This document shows, in pieces, positions 30,719-37,692 of a DNA stretch of 37,694 nt. This DNA comes from Pseudomonas sp. Ga0074129. Lineage in GTDB: Bacteria > Pseudomonadota > Gammaproteobacteria > Pseudomonadales > Pseudomonadaceae. Position 1 is the stretch's first letter. Each line of letters starts with the position of its first letter. The position numbers and the translations under genes are program-made. The DNA lies in assembly GCA_001465025.1 (NCBI GenBank), contig LNDO01000048.1:1-37694 (forward strand), written 5' to 3'. The notes beneath the pieces were generated by a model. That model worked only from the letters and a program-made list of their open reading frames with translations. It ran no database searches and was not told the origin of the DNA.

Positions 30719-31501
30719 ATGTTGATTGACTCTCACTGCCACCTCGATCGCCTTGATCTGAGCGCCTACGCAGGTTCTCTCGATACCGCGCTGGATGCGG
30801 CGCGTGCGCGAGGTGTTGGTCATTTTTTGTGCATTGGCGTAAGTGCTGACAATGCGGGCGCTGTTAAAGGCTTGGCAGAGCGGTATGCCGATGTTGATTG
30901 TTCGGTGGGCGTTCACCCGCTGGACCTTGAGCCCGGTGCCGCGCCAGCGTTGGAGTGGCTGCTGGATGAACTGAATCATCCACATGTTGTGGCCATCGGC
31001 GAAACGGGGCTGGATTACCACTACGAGCCGGAATCGGCCGCGCTGCAACAGGCGTCTTTTAGGCTGCACCTGCAGGCCGCGCGCATCACCGGCAAACCGG
31101 TAATCGTGCACACCCGTGAAGCGCGCGCGGACACCTTGGCTCTCTTGCGCGAAGCGGCGCTGCCTCAGGCCGGTGTGCTGCACTGTTTTACCGAAGACTG
31201 GGACATGGCCAAGGCCGCGCTGGATCTCGGCTTCTATATCTCGCTCTCGGGTATCGTCACCTTCCGCAATGCCGATGCCCTGCGCGAGGTGGCGCGGCAA
31301 GTACCGCTTGACCGCCTGTTAGTGGAAACCGACGCACCTTACCTCGCCCCTGTACCGCACCGTGGTAAGCCAAATGTGCCGGAGTATGTGCGTGATGTGG
31401 CCGAGTACCTGGCAGTGCTGCGCGGCGTGAGCCTTGAGCAGTTGGCTGAGCAGACCACAAACAACTTCAAACGCTTGTTTCCCCTGGCTCGCGTGAGCTG
31501 A
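30719..31501 (+). CDS. tatD: TatD-family metal-dependent deoxyribonuclease
   Basis: A 260-residue TIM-barrel metal hydrolase. Metal ligands are visible in SHCHLD (residues 5-10), GETGLDYHYE near 95, VHTREA near 130, HCFTED near 155 and ETDAPYL near 204. Family members act as 3'-5' DNA exonucleases in quality control. Gene order pilZ-tatD is conserved in Pseudomonas. Confidence 0.93.
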   Translation: MLIDSHCHLDRLDLSAYAGSLDTALDAARARGVGHFLCIGVSADNAGAVKGLAERYADVDCSVGVHPLDLEPGAAPALEWLLDELNHPHVVAIGETGLDYHYEPESAALQQASFRLHLQAARITGKPVIVHTREARADTLALLREAALPQAGVLHCFTEDWDMAKAALDLGFYISLSGIVTFRNADALREVARQVPLDRLLVETDAPYLAPVPHRGKPNVPEYVRDVAEYLAVLRGVSLEQLAEQTTNNFKRLFPLARVS

Positions 31502-31679
31502 GTCGAGTAGCTGAAGGTTGAAATCTGAGGTGGCGTTTCTGGCCTCGTGCAGGCACAGGTTGATCTGGCGAGCGTAGGCGGCCTGTCTGGGGTAGGCGTC
31601 GCTTAAGTATCTCGCCCGTGCTTTGCAGTGGGGCTCAACGCAAACCCAGTGGTTGCGTGCAAGCGTCAGACGCAGAGCC

Positions 31680-31797
31680 AAAAAAAACCCGGACTCTGGG
31701 GGATGAGTCCGGGTTAAGACCATTAGGAGTAAATCAAGGCACGCGGTCCACGGTACCTTGCCTGATGGGACGCTTGGGGGGTACGTCGCACATCAGT
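31680..31797 (-). ncRNA. rgsA: RgsA small RNA
   Basis: A leftward transcript of about 118 nt bounded by an RpoS-like promoter and a strong terminator. P. aeruginosa has the RpoS-dependent, Gac-linked sRNA RgsA (about 120 nt) beside tatD, so position, size and promoter type agree. The hairpin AACCCGGACTC / GAGTCCGGGTT (31686-31715) is followed on this strand by eight U. At about nt 68-78 it carries ACUCCUAAUGG, an exact complement of the acpP ribosome binding region at 25136-25146; to my recollection acpP and fis are reported RgsA targets. Identification is by synteny and structure, not by alignment. Confidence 0.8.
31686..31715 (-). terminator. Terminator of RgsA-like RNA
   Basis: An 11-bp perfect stem with an 8-base loop. 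The A-run at 31680-31687 gives the U-run only on the minus strand, which fixes the direction of the RNA. Confidence 0.88.
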
Positions 31798-31804
31798 ACC
31801 CATC

Positions 31805-31811
31805 AGTATTG
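31805..31811 (-). promoter_or_regulatory. RpoS-type -10 element of RgsA-like RNA
   Basis: On the minus strand CAATACT matches the RpoS-preferred CTATACT at 6 of 7 places, including the -13 C. The start is expected near 31797. Confidence 0.55.
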
Positions 31812-32110
31812 GTGAAGATTGCGTATCGTCCAGGCCATTTGGCGGCATTTTTAAACGGATTTGGAATACGCGACGCGCTGCTGAGTCCTCAAGCAGTGGC
31901 CAGCGGGTGTGGTAGAGCCGAAACGGCTGCGGATAACCACGCGCAGATTGCAAACAGGTGGGAGGCACGAGTCCGGCGTGGTTCCGGCGTCGCGATCCGG
32001 GAGGGTGGGGAAACTCGGCATGAGCGGCGTACATGGTCGGATGATCCGTGCAATTTGTCGCTAGTTAGGCATAATACGCGCCTTCGATTTTTTGACCCCT
32101 TAGTCCCTTT

Positions 32111-32749
32111 ATGCATAAAGAACCCCGCAAGGTCCGTGAGTTTCGCCGCCGCGAACAGGAAATTCTCGACACAGCCCTGAAGCTCTTCCTCGAACAGGGT
32201 GAAGACAGTGTGACTGTGGAAATGATTGCCGACACGGTTGGTATCGGCAAAGGCACCATCTACAAGCACTTCAAATCCAAGGCGGAGATTTACCTGCGCC
32301 TGATGCTGGATTACGAGCGCGATCTCAACGAGTTGCTGCACTCGGCTGATGTGGATCGGGACAAGGAAGCGCTGTCGCGCGCCTACTTTGAGTTTCGCAT
32401 GCGTGATCCGCAGCGTTACCGCCTGTTTGACCGCCTTGAAGAAAAAGTGGTCAAGGGCAATCAAGTCCCGGAGATGGTCGAGCAACTGCACAAGATTCGT
32501 GCCTCCAACTTCGAGCGTCTGACCCAGCTGATCAAAGGCCGTATCGCCGAAGGCAAGCTGGAAGACGTGCCGCCGTACTTCCACTACTGCGCAGCCTGGG
32601 CGCTGGTGCACGGCGCGGTGGCGCTGTATCACTCGCCATTCTGGAGCAACGTGCTGGAAGATCAGGAAGGCTTCTTCCAGTTCCTTATGGACATCGGCGT
32701 GCGCATGGGCAACAAGCGCAAGCGCGAGGGCGATACACCGGCCAGCTGA
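32111..32749 (+). CDS. TetR-family transcriptional regulator
   Basis: A 212-residue regulator with an N-terminal TetR helix-turn-helix (about residues 15-60), including VTVEMIADTVGIGKGTIYKHFKSK split across helices 2-3. The ligand domain has many aromatic and charged residues (YFEFRMRDPQRYRLFDRLEE). The ligand and targets are unknown. It follows the RgsA region and lies 79 bases before the MoaA-like gene, so it may be cotranscribed with or control that gene. P. aeruginosa has a similar regulator (PA2957) near tatD by my recollection. The start ATG has a weak ribosome site. Confidence 0.88.
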   Translation: MHKEPRKVREFRRREQEILDTALKLFLEQGEDSVTVEMIADTVGIGKGTIYKHFKSKAEIYLRLMLDYERDLNELLHSADVDRDKEALSRAYFEFRMRDPQRYRLFDRLEEKVVKGNQVPEMVEQLHKIRASNFERLTQLIKGRIAEGKLEDVPPYFHYCAAWALVHGAVALYHSPFWSNVLEDQEGFFQFLMDIGVRMGNKRKREGDTPAS

Positions 32750-32784
32750 GGTATTCAGCCGGTGGATAAACACGCTGAGGCAGG

Positions 32785-32813
32785 GGGTGTGCCCTTATAC
32801 TCGGCGCACACCC
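32785..32813 (+). promoter_or_regulatory. Palindrome over the promoter of the MoaA-like gene
   Basis: GGGTGTGC (32785-32792) and GCACACCC (32806-32813) are perfect 8-bp arms flanking a 13-base centre that contains TATACT (32796-32801), a good -10. Transcription would start near 32808, with GGAG and the ATG at 32829 following. The layout suits an operator, perhaps for the TetR protein encoded just upstream. Confidence 0.5.
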
Positions 32814-32828
32814 TCGCTGGAGTTCCGC

Positions 32829-33797
32829 ATGATCGTTGATCGCCAGGGCAGGCGCTTTCGTAACCTGCGCATCAGCCTGACCGCCGCCTGCAACTATGCC
32901 TGTACCTACTGCGTACCCGACGGCAAACGTCTGGTCGCCGCGCAGAATGAATTGTCAGCCGACGCCATGCTGCGCGGCGTGGCCTATCTGATCGAAGCCG
33001 CCGGTATTGAGCGTTTGCGTATTACCGGCGGTGAGCCGCTGGTCAGCCCCAAGTTCGATACGCTTTTGCGCGGTGTAAGCCAGTTGGGCTTGGCGGACAT
33101 CAGCTTGACCAGCAACGGTCAGTTACTGACGCGCAAGCTGCCCTTGTTGCTGGAATGCGGCATCCGCCGCTTGAATATTTCTCTCGATACCCTGGATGCG
33201 GCCGCTTTTAGCAGCATTGCCCGTGGCGGCGACTTGGCCAGTGTGCTCCAAGGTCTGGGGGAGGCGCGCGCCGCTGGGATGCAGATCAAGGTCAATATGG
33301 TGCCGCTGCGCGGGCAAAACCTTGATCAGGTGCTGCCGATGCTTGATTACTGCCTGGCCAATGGCTTCGAGTTGCGTTTTATCGAGTTGATGCGCATGGG
33401 CCATTTGGCCCGCGACAATCAGACGTTTCAGCGTCAGTTTATCGGCATGCCGGAGTTGCTGACCCTGATTGGCAGCCGTTATGACTATGTGCAGGCCGAT
33501 GCGCCTGTGGATGCCACGGCGCTACGCTACGCCATTCCAGGTGTTGGGCATTTTGGCGTTATCGCCAACGAAAGTGTGCCGTTCTGCCGGACGTGCTCGC
33601 GTTTACGTTTGTCGTCCACAGGCTGGCTGCATGGCTGTTTGTCATCGAGTAACCGCCACTATGTGGGCGATCTGCTCGACAAGCCGCGTCATCAAGCCCT
33701 GCCAGCGCTCCAGGGGCTGTTGGTCAAAGCCTTGGCTGATAAGCAGGATGTGGCGTTTTCCGGTGGCGTGACCGTGATGAAAATTATCGGCGGCTAA
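32829..33797 (+). CDS. moaA: MoaA-like GTP 3',8-cyclase (radical SAM)
   Basis: A 322-residue radical SAM enzyme of the MoaA type, which starts molybdenum cofactor synthesis by rearranging GTP. The SAM cluster Cys21, Cys25 and Cys28 (CNYACTYC) and the second cluster Cys253, Cys256 and Cys270 are both complete, and the chain ends in Gly-Gly as required in MoaA. RITGGEPL is also present. No other moa gene is near, and pseudomonads usually carry more than one moaA copy, so it may be a specialised paralogue. The ATG at 32829 follows GGAG; an upstream extension overlaps the promoter. Confidence 0.78.
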   Translation: MIVDRQGRRFRNLRISLTAACNYACTYCVPDGKRLVAAQNELSADAMLRGVAYLIEAAGIERLRITGGEPLVSPKFDTLLRGVSQLGLADISLTSNGQLLTRKLPLLLECGIRRLNISLDTLDAAAFSSIARGGDLASVLQGLGEARAAGMQIKVNMVPLRGQNLDQVLPMLDYCLANGFELRFIELMRMGHLARDNQTFQRQFIGMPELLTLIGSRYDYVQADAPVDATALRYAIPGVGHFGVIANESVPFCRTCSRLRLSSTGWLHGCLSSSNRHYVGDLLDKPRHQALPALQGLLVKALADKQDVAFSGGVTVMKIIGG

Positions 33798-33822
33798 GGT
33801 CGCCCGTGGTGTGAGCTAAAGC

Positions 33823-33942
33823 ATGCAAACGTTTCCCATCAGTTACATCGAACCGGTGTTCAGGCCGCCCAGTGAAGCCCATTCGCTGATCTTGCCGGTT
33901 ACCAACGGCTGCTCGTGGAACAAGTGCACGTTCTGTGATTAG
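33823..33942 (+). pseudogene. Radical SAM gene interrupted after its Cys motif
   Basis: Only the first 39 codons remain, from ATG 33823 to a TAG at 33940. The chain begins [20 protein letters not shown] and reaches [11 protein letters not shown], with Cys30, Cys35 and Cys38 of the cluster motif; the reading frame then stops and base composition changes. Intact relatives in Pseudomonas are, to my memory, several hundred residues long and continue with Met-Tyr after this Asp. The missing part is not in the window. I infer insertion of the recombinase element at about 33937-33942. Confidence 0.8.
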
Positions 33943-34384
33943 TTATCCCTAAGTGAGCCCCTAGAAATCACCGAAAAACCCTAGTTCCTTGCGGTTTTGA
34001 GGTTAATCATTGACCCCATGGTCATTTGGCCCGCTCTCCCCCTGTAGTAGTTACCCCAGAAAAGTACACGTTTTCCCAAATCGCATGAGCACAAAGTCAT
34101 AGCGTAGGAACCAGGTCGCATCAGAGTCGGCCAGGAGCGATAGACCTCAGAGGCAGCATCGCCTGACAGTGCTGCCGGTCGCGGTTGTCCTATCGCTGAC
34201 CATCTGATCCGGCTTACGCACAATTAGTGCAGCCTATATAGGTGAGCAAATTGCTTAGGACTGACCTGGGCTGGAATCTCGAGTAAACGCCACTCTGCTA
34301 GGTGGTAGTAACTGCATTGAGTTGAGTTGCGGCGCTAGGGGCGTCCTCATCATTCTGGTTGAGTCACTAACCAGAGTTCACATT
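33943..34384. other. Left non-coding segment of the element
   Basis: No convincing gene is seen; the one leftward reading frame of 80 codons (33981-34223) has no ribosome site or recognisable product. CCCTA occurs three times close to the junction (33947, 33959, 33979), the last as AAAACCCTAG, which recurs at the end of the repeat gene (37514-37523). These could be recombinase arm sites. The segment probably also holds the promoter of the recombinase genes. Confidence 0.45.
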
Positions 34385-34528
34385 ATGCCCAATCCACTCA
34401 ACCTCTTCGATGTCATTAAACACAACGTCGCCTCACACTTCGCCGCTCAGAGAACGCGGTGCTTTCATGGCTTTCGAGAGGATGCTTTACAAAAGATATC
34501 GTCCTACGTTCAAGGTTTGGGGGAGTGA
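34385..34528 (+). CDS. Small 47-residue protein upstream of recombinase
   Basis: MPNPLNLFDVIKHN is the start of a 47-residue frame whose TGA ends 3 bases before the recombinase ATG, with GGGGGAG inside its last codons serving the next gene. That spacing suggests translational coupling. The frame is open further up to a TTG at 34322. The product has no domain I recognise. It could be a leader peptide, a small excision-type factor, or chance. Confidence 0.4.
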   Translation: MPNPLNLFDVIKHNVASHFAAQRTRCFHGFREDALQKISSYVQGLGE

Positions 34529-34531
34529 TCA

Positions 34532-35911
34532 ATGCCAACAATCCTTGAGTCGTCCCACCGAGAATTCAGATCTTTTTTGGTCGATGCAACTGGCCAACAG
34601 CATGTCCTGCCAGTCATCGTGACCGAGCACGGAGTTCTGGAACAGTTTGCTCGATACATGCATTTGAATCACCGAAAGAGCCGTTCTTGGCAGGATTCTT
34701 CGGTTTTTGCAGTGCGGCTGCTGTTGGAATTCATGGAGGCCAACCATGCTTTCTATGACGAGCCGCGCATGCTGTTCACTGCGTTTTCCGATGCATTGTT
34801 CACGGGTACTGTCTCGAACATCGGCGATCCTTCTGGTCTGTTGTGGCAGCCCAGACAGCCGGATGACGCTGGTAGGCTGATCGGCCATATCACGAAGTTC
34901 ACCGATTGGCTGGCGCTCGTCACTGAGGACGCAATGCTTCAGCTTAATCCCTGGCGACAAGCGACTTGGCATGAAGAACGGCTGAATTGGGCTGCGTATT
35001 CGCATCGTAGGGACAACGCATTCCTGTCACACCTTTGGCGCTCCAAACCGCAGACGAGCCAGTCCAGAGCAGTGCGCTCAAGAACGCTGCCGGTGGAGCG
35101 GCAAACGCCCGCCAAGGCATTTCCAGAGGGATATTTTGAACTGTTGGTATCCGAGGGTTTCCGCAGGCGGACGCGAGATTCACGAGGGCCGACAGACCTT
35201 CGCAATGTCCTGATTACCTACCTCATGCACTATGGCGGAGTGAGGCTGTCCGAAGCGCTGTCGCTATGGATCGATGACGTTAGCGTAGAGGACGGGGAGG
35301 TCATCGTCCGTATCTATCACCCTGAGTACGGGCTGACACCTGGCGGTAAAACCAACCGAGCTGCTTGCCTGCAAAGCCAATACGGGCTGCAACCCCGCAA
35401 TAGGCTGGTGAAGGCGACAGATCCACTGTTTCTCGGCTGGAAGAACGGACTGATTACCGACCCGCAACGTCGCTGTTTCGAGATGTTCTTTTATCCCTAT
35501 GATGCTGGGCAGGTTTTTGCTGGCCTGTGGCGTGACTACCATCTTAAACAGCGGGTGAAGCCGAAGGTTGGCGAAGCTCACCCTTATGCCTTCACCAACA
35601 GGGCCGGCCAGCCATATTCGCACCGGATGTTTCGCAAGGCTCACAAGTTGGCTGTTAAGCGGATCGGGTTGGTGTACGAGAAGATGGAAGGCACCACCCC
35701 GCACGGTCACCGCCATGCATTTGGTCAGCGTTTGGCACGTGATGGAGCTTCGCAACTCACGATTAGGAACGCCATGCACCACGTTTCGCTCGAATCAAGT
35801 CTGATCTATACGCAGCCTACGGCGAAACAGATGCGTGAAGAACTCCGCGATTTGGAGTGCCGAATGCGCTTGCGGCATGCACAGGCCGACTGCTTAGTGA
35901 GCAAGGACTGA
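34532..35911 (+). CDS. Tyrosine recombinase/integrase of the element
   Basis: A 459-residue site-specific recombinase. The N-terminal part (about 1-175) contains a SAM-like core-binding region. The catalytic domain carries Arg238 (GGVRLSEAL), His391 and Arg394 (PHGHRHAFG), His416 or His417 (AMHHVSLES) and the nucleophile Tyr426 (SLIYTQP), so the set is complete. An insertion of about 80 residues between the first Arg and the HxxR box makes it longer than phage-lambda-type integrases and like the long recombinases of multi-gene tyrosine-recombinase islands such as GmtY. GGGGGAG at 34519 gives a strong ribosome site. Its base composition is lower in GC than the host genes. The 5-base gap to the next ATG indicates an operon. 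Confidence 0.88.
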   Translation: MPTILESSHREFRSFLVDATGQQHVLPVIVTEHGVLEQFARYMHLNHRKSRSWQDSSVFAVRLLLEFMEANHAFYDEPRMLFTAFSDALFTGTVSNIGDPSGLLWQPRQPDDAGRLIGHITKFTDWLALVTEDAMLQLNPWRQATWHEERLNWAAYSHRRDNAFLSHLWRSKPQTSQSRAVRSRTLPVERQTPAKAFPEGYFELLVSEGFRRRTRDSRGPTDLRNVLITYLMHYGGVRLSEALSLWIDDVSVEDGEVIVRIYHPEYGLTPGGKTNRAACLQSQYGLQPRNRLVKATDPLFLGWKNGLITDPQRRCFEMFFYPYDAGQVFAGLWRDYHLKQRVKPKVGEAHPYAFTNRAGQPYSHRMFRKAHKLAVKRIGLVYEKMEGTTPHGHRHAFGQRLARDGASQLTIRNAMHHVSLESSLIYTQPTAKQMREELRDLECRMRLRHAQADCLVSKD

Positions 35912-35916
35912 AGCTA

Positions 35917-37602
35917 ATGCCAGCCAAGAAGAATTTTTATACCTACCCCGAGGCCCAAGCCGCCGCTCAGGCGCTGTGCATCAATAGTTTTTCTGAATAC
36001 AACAAGCGCTACCGCGAAGACCCGAGGCTGCCGGCCCAACCCAATATGGCCTATGCCGACGCCGGCTGGATCGACTGGTACGACTTCCTCGGCAATAAAC
36101 GGCCCGATTTCTACCCGACCTACTCCGAGGCCCAAGTCGCCGCTCAGGTGCTGAGCATCAAGAGTCGTTCTGAATACAAAAAGCGCTTTCGCGAAGCCCC
36201 GAGGCTGCCGGCCAGCCCAAATTACTCCTATGCCGACGCCGGCTGGATCGACTGGTACGACTACCTCGGCAATGAACGGCCCGACCTTTACCCGACCTAC
36301 GCCGAGACCCAAGCCGCCGCTCAGGCGTTGGGCATTAAGAACCAGCCTGACTACAACAAGCGCTATCGCGAAGACCCGAGGCTTCCGGCCCAACCCAATA
36401 AGGCCTATGTCGACGCTGGCTGGATCGACTGGTACGAACTCCTCGGCAATGAACGGCCCGCCCGCTACAAGACATACGCCGAGGCCCAGGCGGCAGCCCA
36501 GGCACTGGGCATTAAGAGCTATCCTGACTACAACAAGCGCTACCGCGAAGACCCGAGGCTGCCGTCCAACCCCAATCAGGCTTATGTCGACGCCGGCTGG
36601 ATCGACTGGTACGACTTCCTCGGCAATAAACGGCCCGATTTCTACCCGACCTACGCCGAGGCTCAAGCCGCCGCTCAGGCGTTGGGCATTAAAAATCAGC
36701 CTGACTACAGCAAGCGCTACCGCATAGCCCCGAGGCTGCCGGCCAACCCCAATCAGGCCTATGCCGACACAGGCTGGATCGACTGGTACGACTTCCTTGG
36801 CAATGAACGGCGAGACGCCTACCCGACCTACGCCGGGGCCCAAGCCGCGGCTCAGGCGCTGTGCATCAAGAGTTTTTCTGAATACAACAAGCGCTACCGC
36901 GAAGACCCGAGGCTGCCGGCCCAACCCAATAGGGCCTATGCCGACGCCGGCTGGATCGACAGGTACGACTTCCTCGGTAATGAGCGGCCAGATCTCTACC
37001 CGACCTACGCCGAGACCCAAGCCGTCGCTCAGGCGTTGGGCATTAAGAACCAGCCTGACTACAACAAGCGCTACCGCGAAGACCCGAGGCTGCCGGCCAG
37101 CCCCAATCAGGCCTATGCCGACGCCGGCTGGATCGACTGGTACGACTTCCTCGGCAATGAACGGCCAGACCCCTACCTGACCTACGCCGAGGCCCAGGCG
37201 GCAGCCCAGGCACTGGGCATTAAGAACTATCCTGACTACAACAAGCGCTACCGCGAAGACCCGAGGCTGTCGGCCCAACCTTATAAGGCCTATGCCGACG
37301 CCGGCTGGATCGACTGGTACGACTTCCTCGGCAATGAACGGCCAGATCTCTACCCGACCTACGCCGAGGCCCAGGTGGCAGCCCAGGTGCTGGGCATTAA
37401 GAACCAGTCTGACTACAACAAGCGCTACCGCAATGACCCGAGGCTGCCGGCCACCCCCCACACAGTCTATGCCGTCACCGGCTGGATCGACTGGTACGAC
37501 TTCCTCGGCAATGAAAACCCTAGCGCTGCGCTAGCGGACTACCCGCTCATGTGGGCAAATGTTGGGCGGTGGCTGAAGACCCAAACGAACATCACCACCT
37601 GA
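35917..37602 (+). CDS. Nine-repeat phage-integrase-repeat protein
   Basis: A 561-residue protein made of nine copies of a 59-residue unit. Conserved points in each unit are TYAEAQAAAQALGIK, Y-x-KRYREDPRLPA, then AGWIDWYDFLGNERP. This matches what I recall of the phage-integrase repeat family (PF14882, INT_rpt), normally found with or within integrases. A short tail without repeat character (DYPLMWANVGRWLKTQ) closes it; no catalytic domain is present. It likely binds DNA or the recombinase in a modular way, but that is inference. The ATG at 35917 is chosen because AAGGA lies 9 bases before it; a GTG at 35857 would overlap the recombinase by 55 bases. The stop lies inside the right inverted repeat. 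Confidence 0.8.
   Translation: MPAKKNFYTYPEAQAAAQALCINSFSEYNKRYREDPRLPAQPNMAYADAGWIDWYDFLGNKRPDFYPTYSEAQVAAQVLSIKSRSEYKKRFREAPRLPASPNYSYADAGWIDWYDYLGNERPDLYPTYAETQAAAQALGIKNQPDYNKRYREDPRLPAQPNKAYVDAGWIDWYELLGNERPARYKTYAEAQAAAQALGIKSYPDYNKRYREDPRLPSNPNQAYVDAGWIDWYDFLGNKRPDFYPTYAEAQAAAQALGIKNQPDYSKRYRIAPRLPANPNQAYADTGWIDWYDFLGNERRDAYPTYAGAQAAAQALCIKSFSEYNKRYREDPRLPAQPNRAYADAGWIDRYDFLGNERPDLYPTYAETQAVAQALGIKNQPDYNKRYREDPRLPASPNQAYADAGWIDWYDFLGNERPDPYLTYAEAQAAAQALGIKNYPDYNKRYREDPRLSAQPYKAYADAGWIDWYDFLGNERPDLYPTYAEAQVAAQVLGIKNQSDYNKRYRNDPRLPATPHTVYAVTGWIDWYDFLGNENPSAALADYPLMWANVGRWLKTQTNITT
35935..37520 (+). repeat. Nine tandem 177-bp coding repeats
   Basis: The DNA unit is 177 bp and is repeated nine times with high similarity, for example GGCTGGATCGACTGGTACGA in nearly every copy. 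The last unit departs from the consensus after GGCAATGAA near 37516. Such an array can change copy number by slippage or recombination. Confidence 0.92.
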
Positions 37603-37692
37603 ATTCATAGAATAAGTGCAACGCTTGAAACGATAGGCAGAGGGCCAGCCACCGGTAGAATCCAGGCTCTCACACCAAAGGATTCAAGCGCA
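37597..37692 (-). repeat. 96-bp inverted repeat, right copy
   Basis: Exact reverse complement of 1-96. Its inner edge covers the last six bases of the repeat-protein gene, and its outer edge is 2 bases from the window end. Two arm pairs can form a hairpin: CGCTTGAA (37622-37629) with TTCAAGCG (37683-37690), and GAGGGCC (37640-37646) with GGCTCTC (37665-37671, one G-T pair), separated by unpaired 10- and 11-base stretches and an 18-base loop. This is a candidate recombination site or structured RNA. Confidence 0.85.

Larger units (their letters stand above)
31502..32110. other. tatD-TetR intergenic region
   Basis: These 609 bases hold the leftward RgsA-like RNA gene at 31680-31797 with its promoter. 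The stretch 31502-31679, between tatD and the terminator, has no supported gene. The stretch 31813-32110 carries the start region of the TetR gene and no recognisable coding sequence or RNA. Confidence 0.6.
33940..37692 (+). mobile_element. Integrative element with tyrosine recombinase and repeat protein
   Basis: Foreign DNA begins where the radical SAM frame is broken and runs to the window edge. It holds a 442-base left segment, a 47-codon frame, a tyrosine recombinase, a nine-repeat protein and the right 96-bp inverted repeat. The gene pair resembles the GmtY/GmtZ part of gamma-mobile-trio islands (recombinase followed by a VPA1269-type protein with integrase repeats), but no GmtX candidate is seen and the repeat protein is short. 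The left boundary is inferred from the broken gene; the right boundary is uncertain because the window ends inside the repeat. Confidence 0.62.

Noticed and set aside
31319-31723. 134-codon leftward frame over the tatD end and the RNA terminator
   Set aside because: It runs through the RgsA-like terminator and into tatD, with no ribosome site and no recognisable domain.
31758-32180. Rightward frame overlapping the TetR start
   Set aside because: It runs into the TetR gene in another frame and has no homology I recognise; the region is better explained as intergenic.
33981-34223. 80-codon leftward frame in the element's left segment
   Set aside because: No start signals, no family resemblance and unbiased codon use; it is probably chance.
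35935-37520. CRISPR-like array
   Set aside because: The 177-bp units are contiguous coding repeats without spacers and translate to a regular protein repeat.
37520-37534. Palindrome CTAGCGC-T-GCGCTAG near the end of the repeat gene
   Set aside because: It lies within coding sequence and is short; it may be chance and has no T-run to be a terminator.
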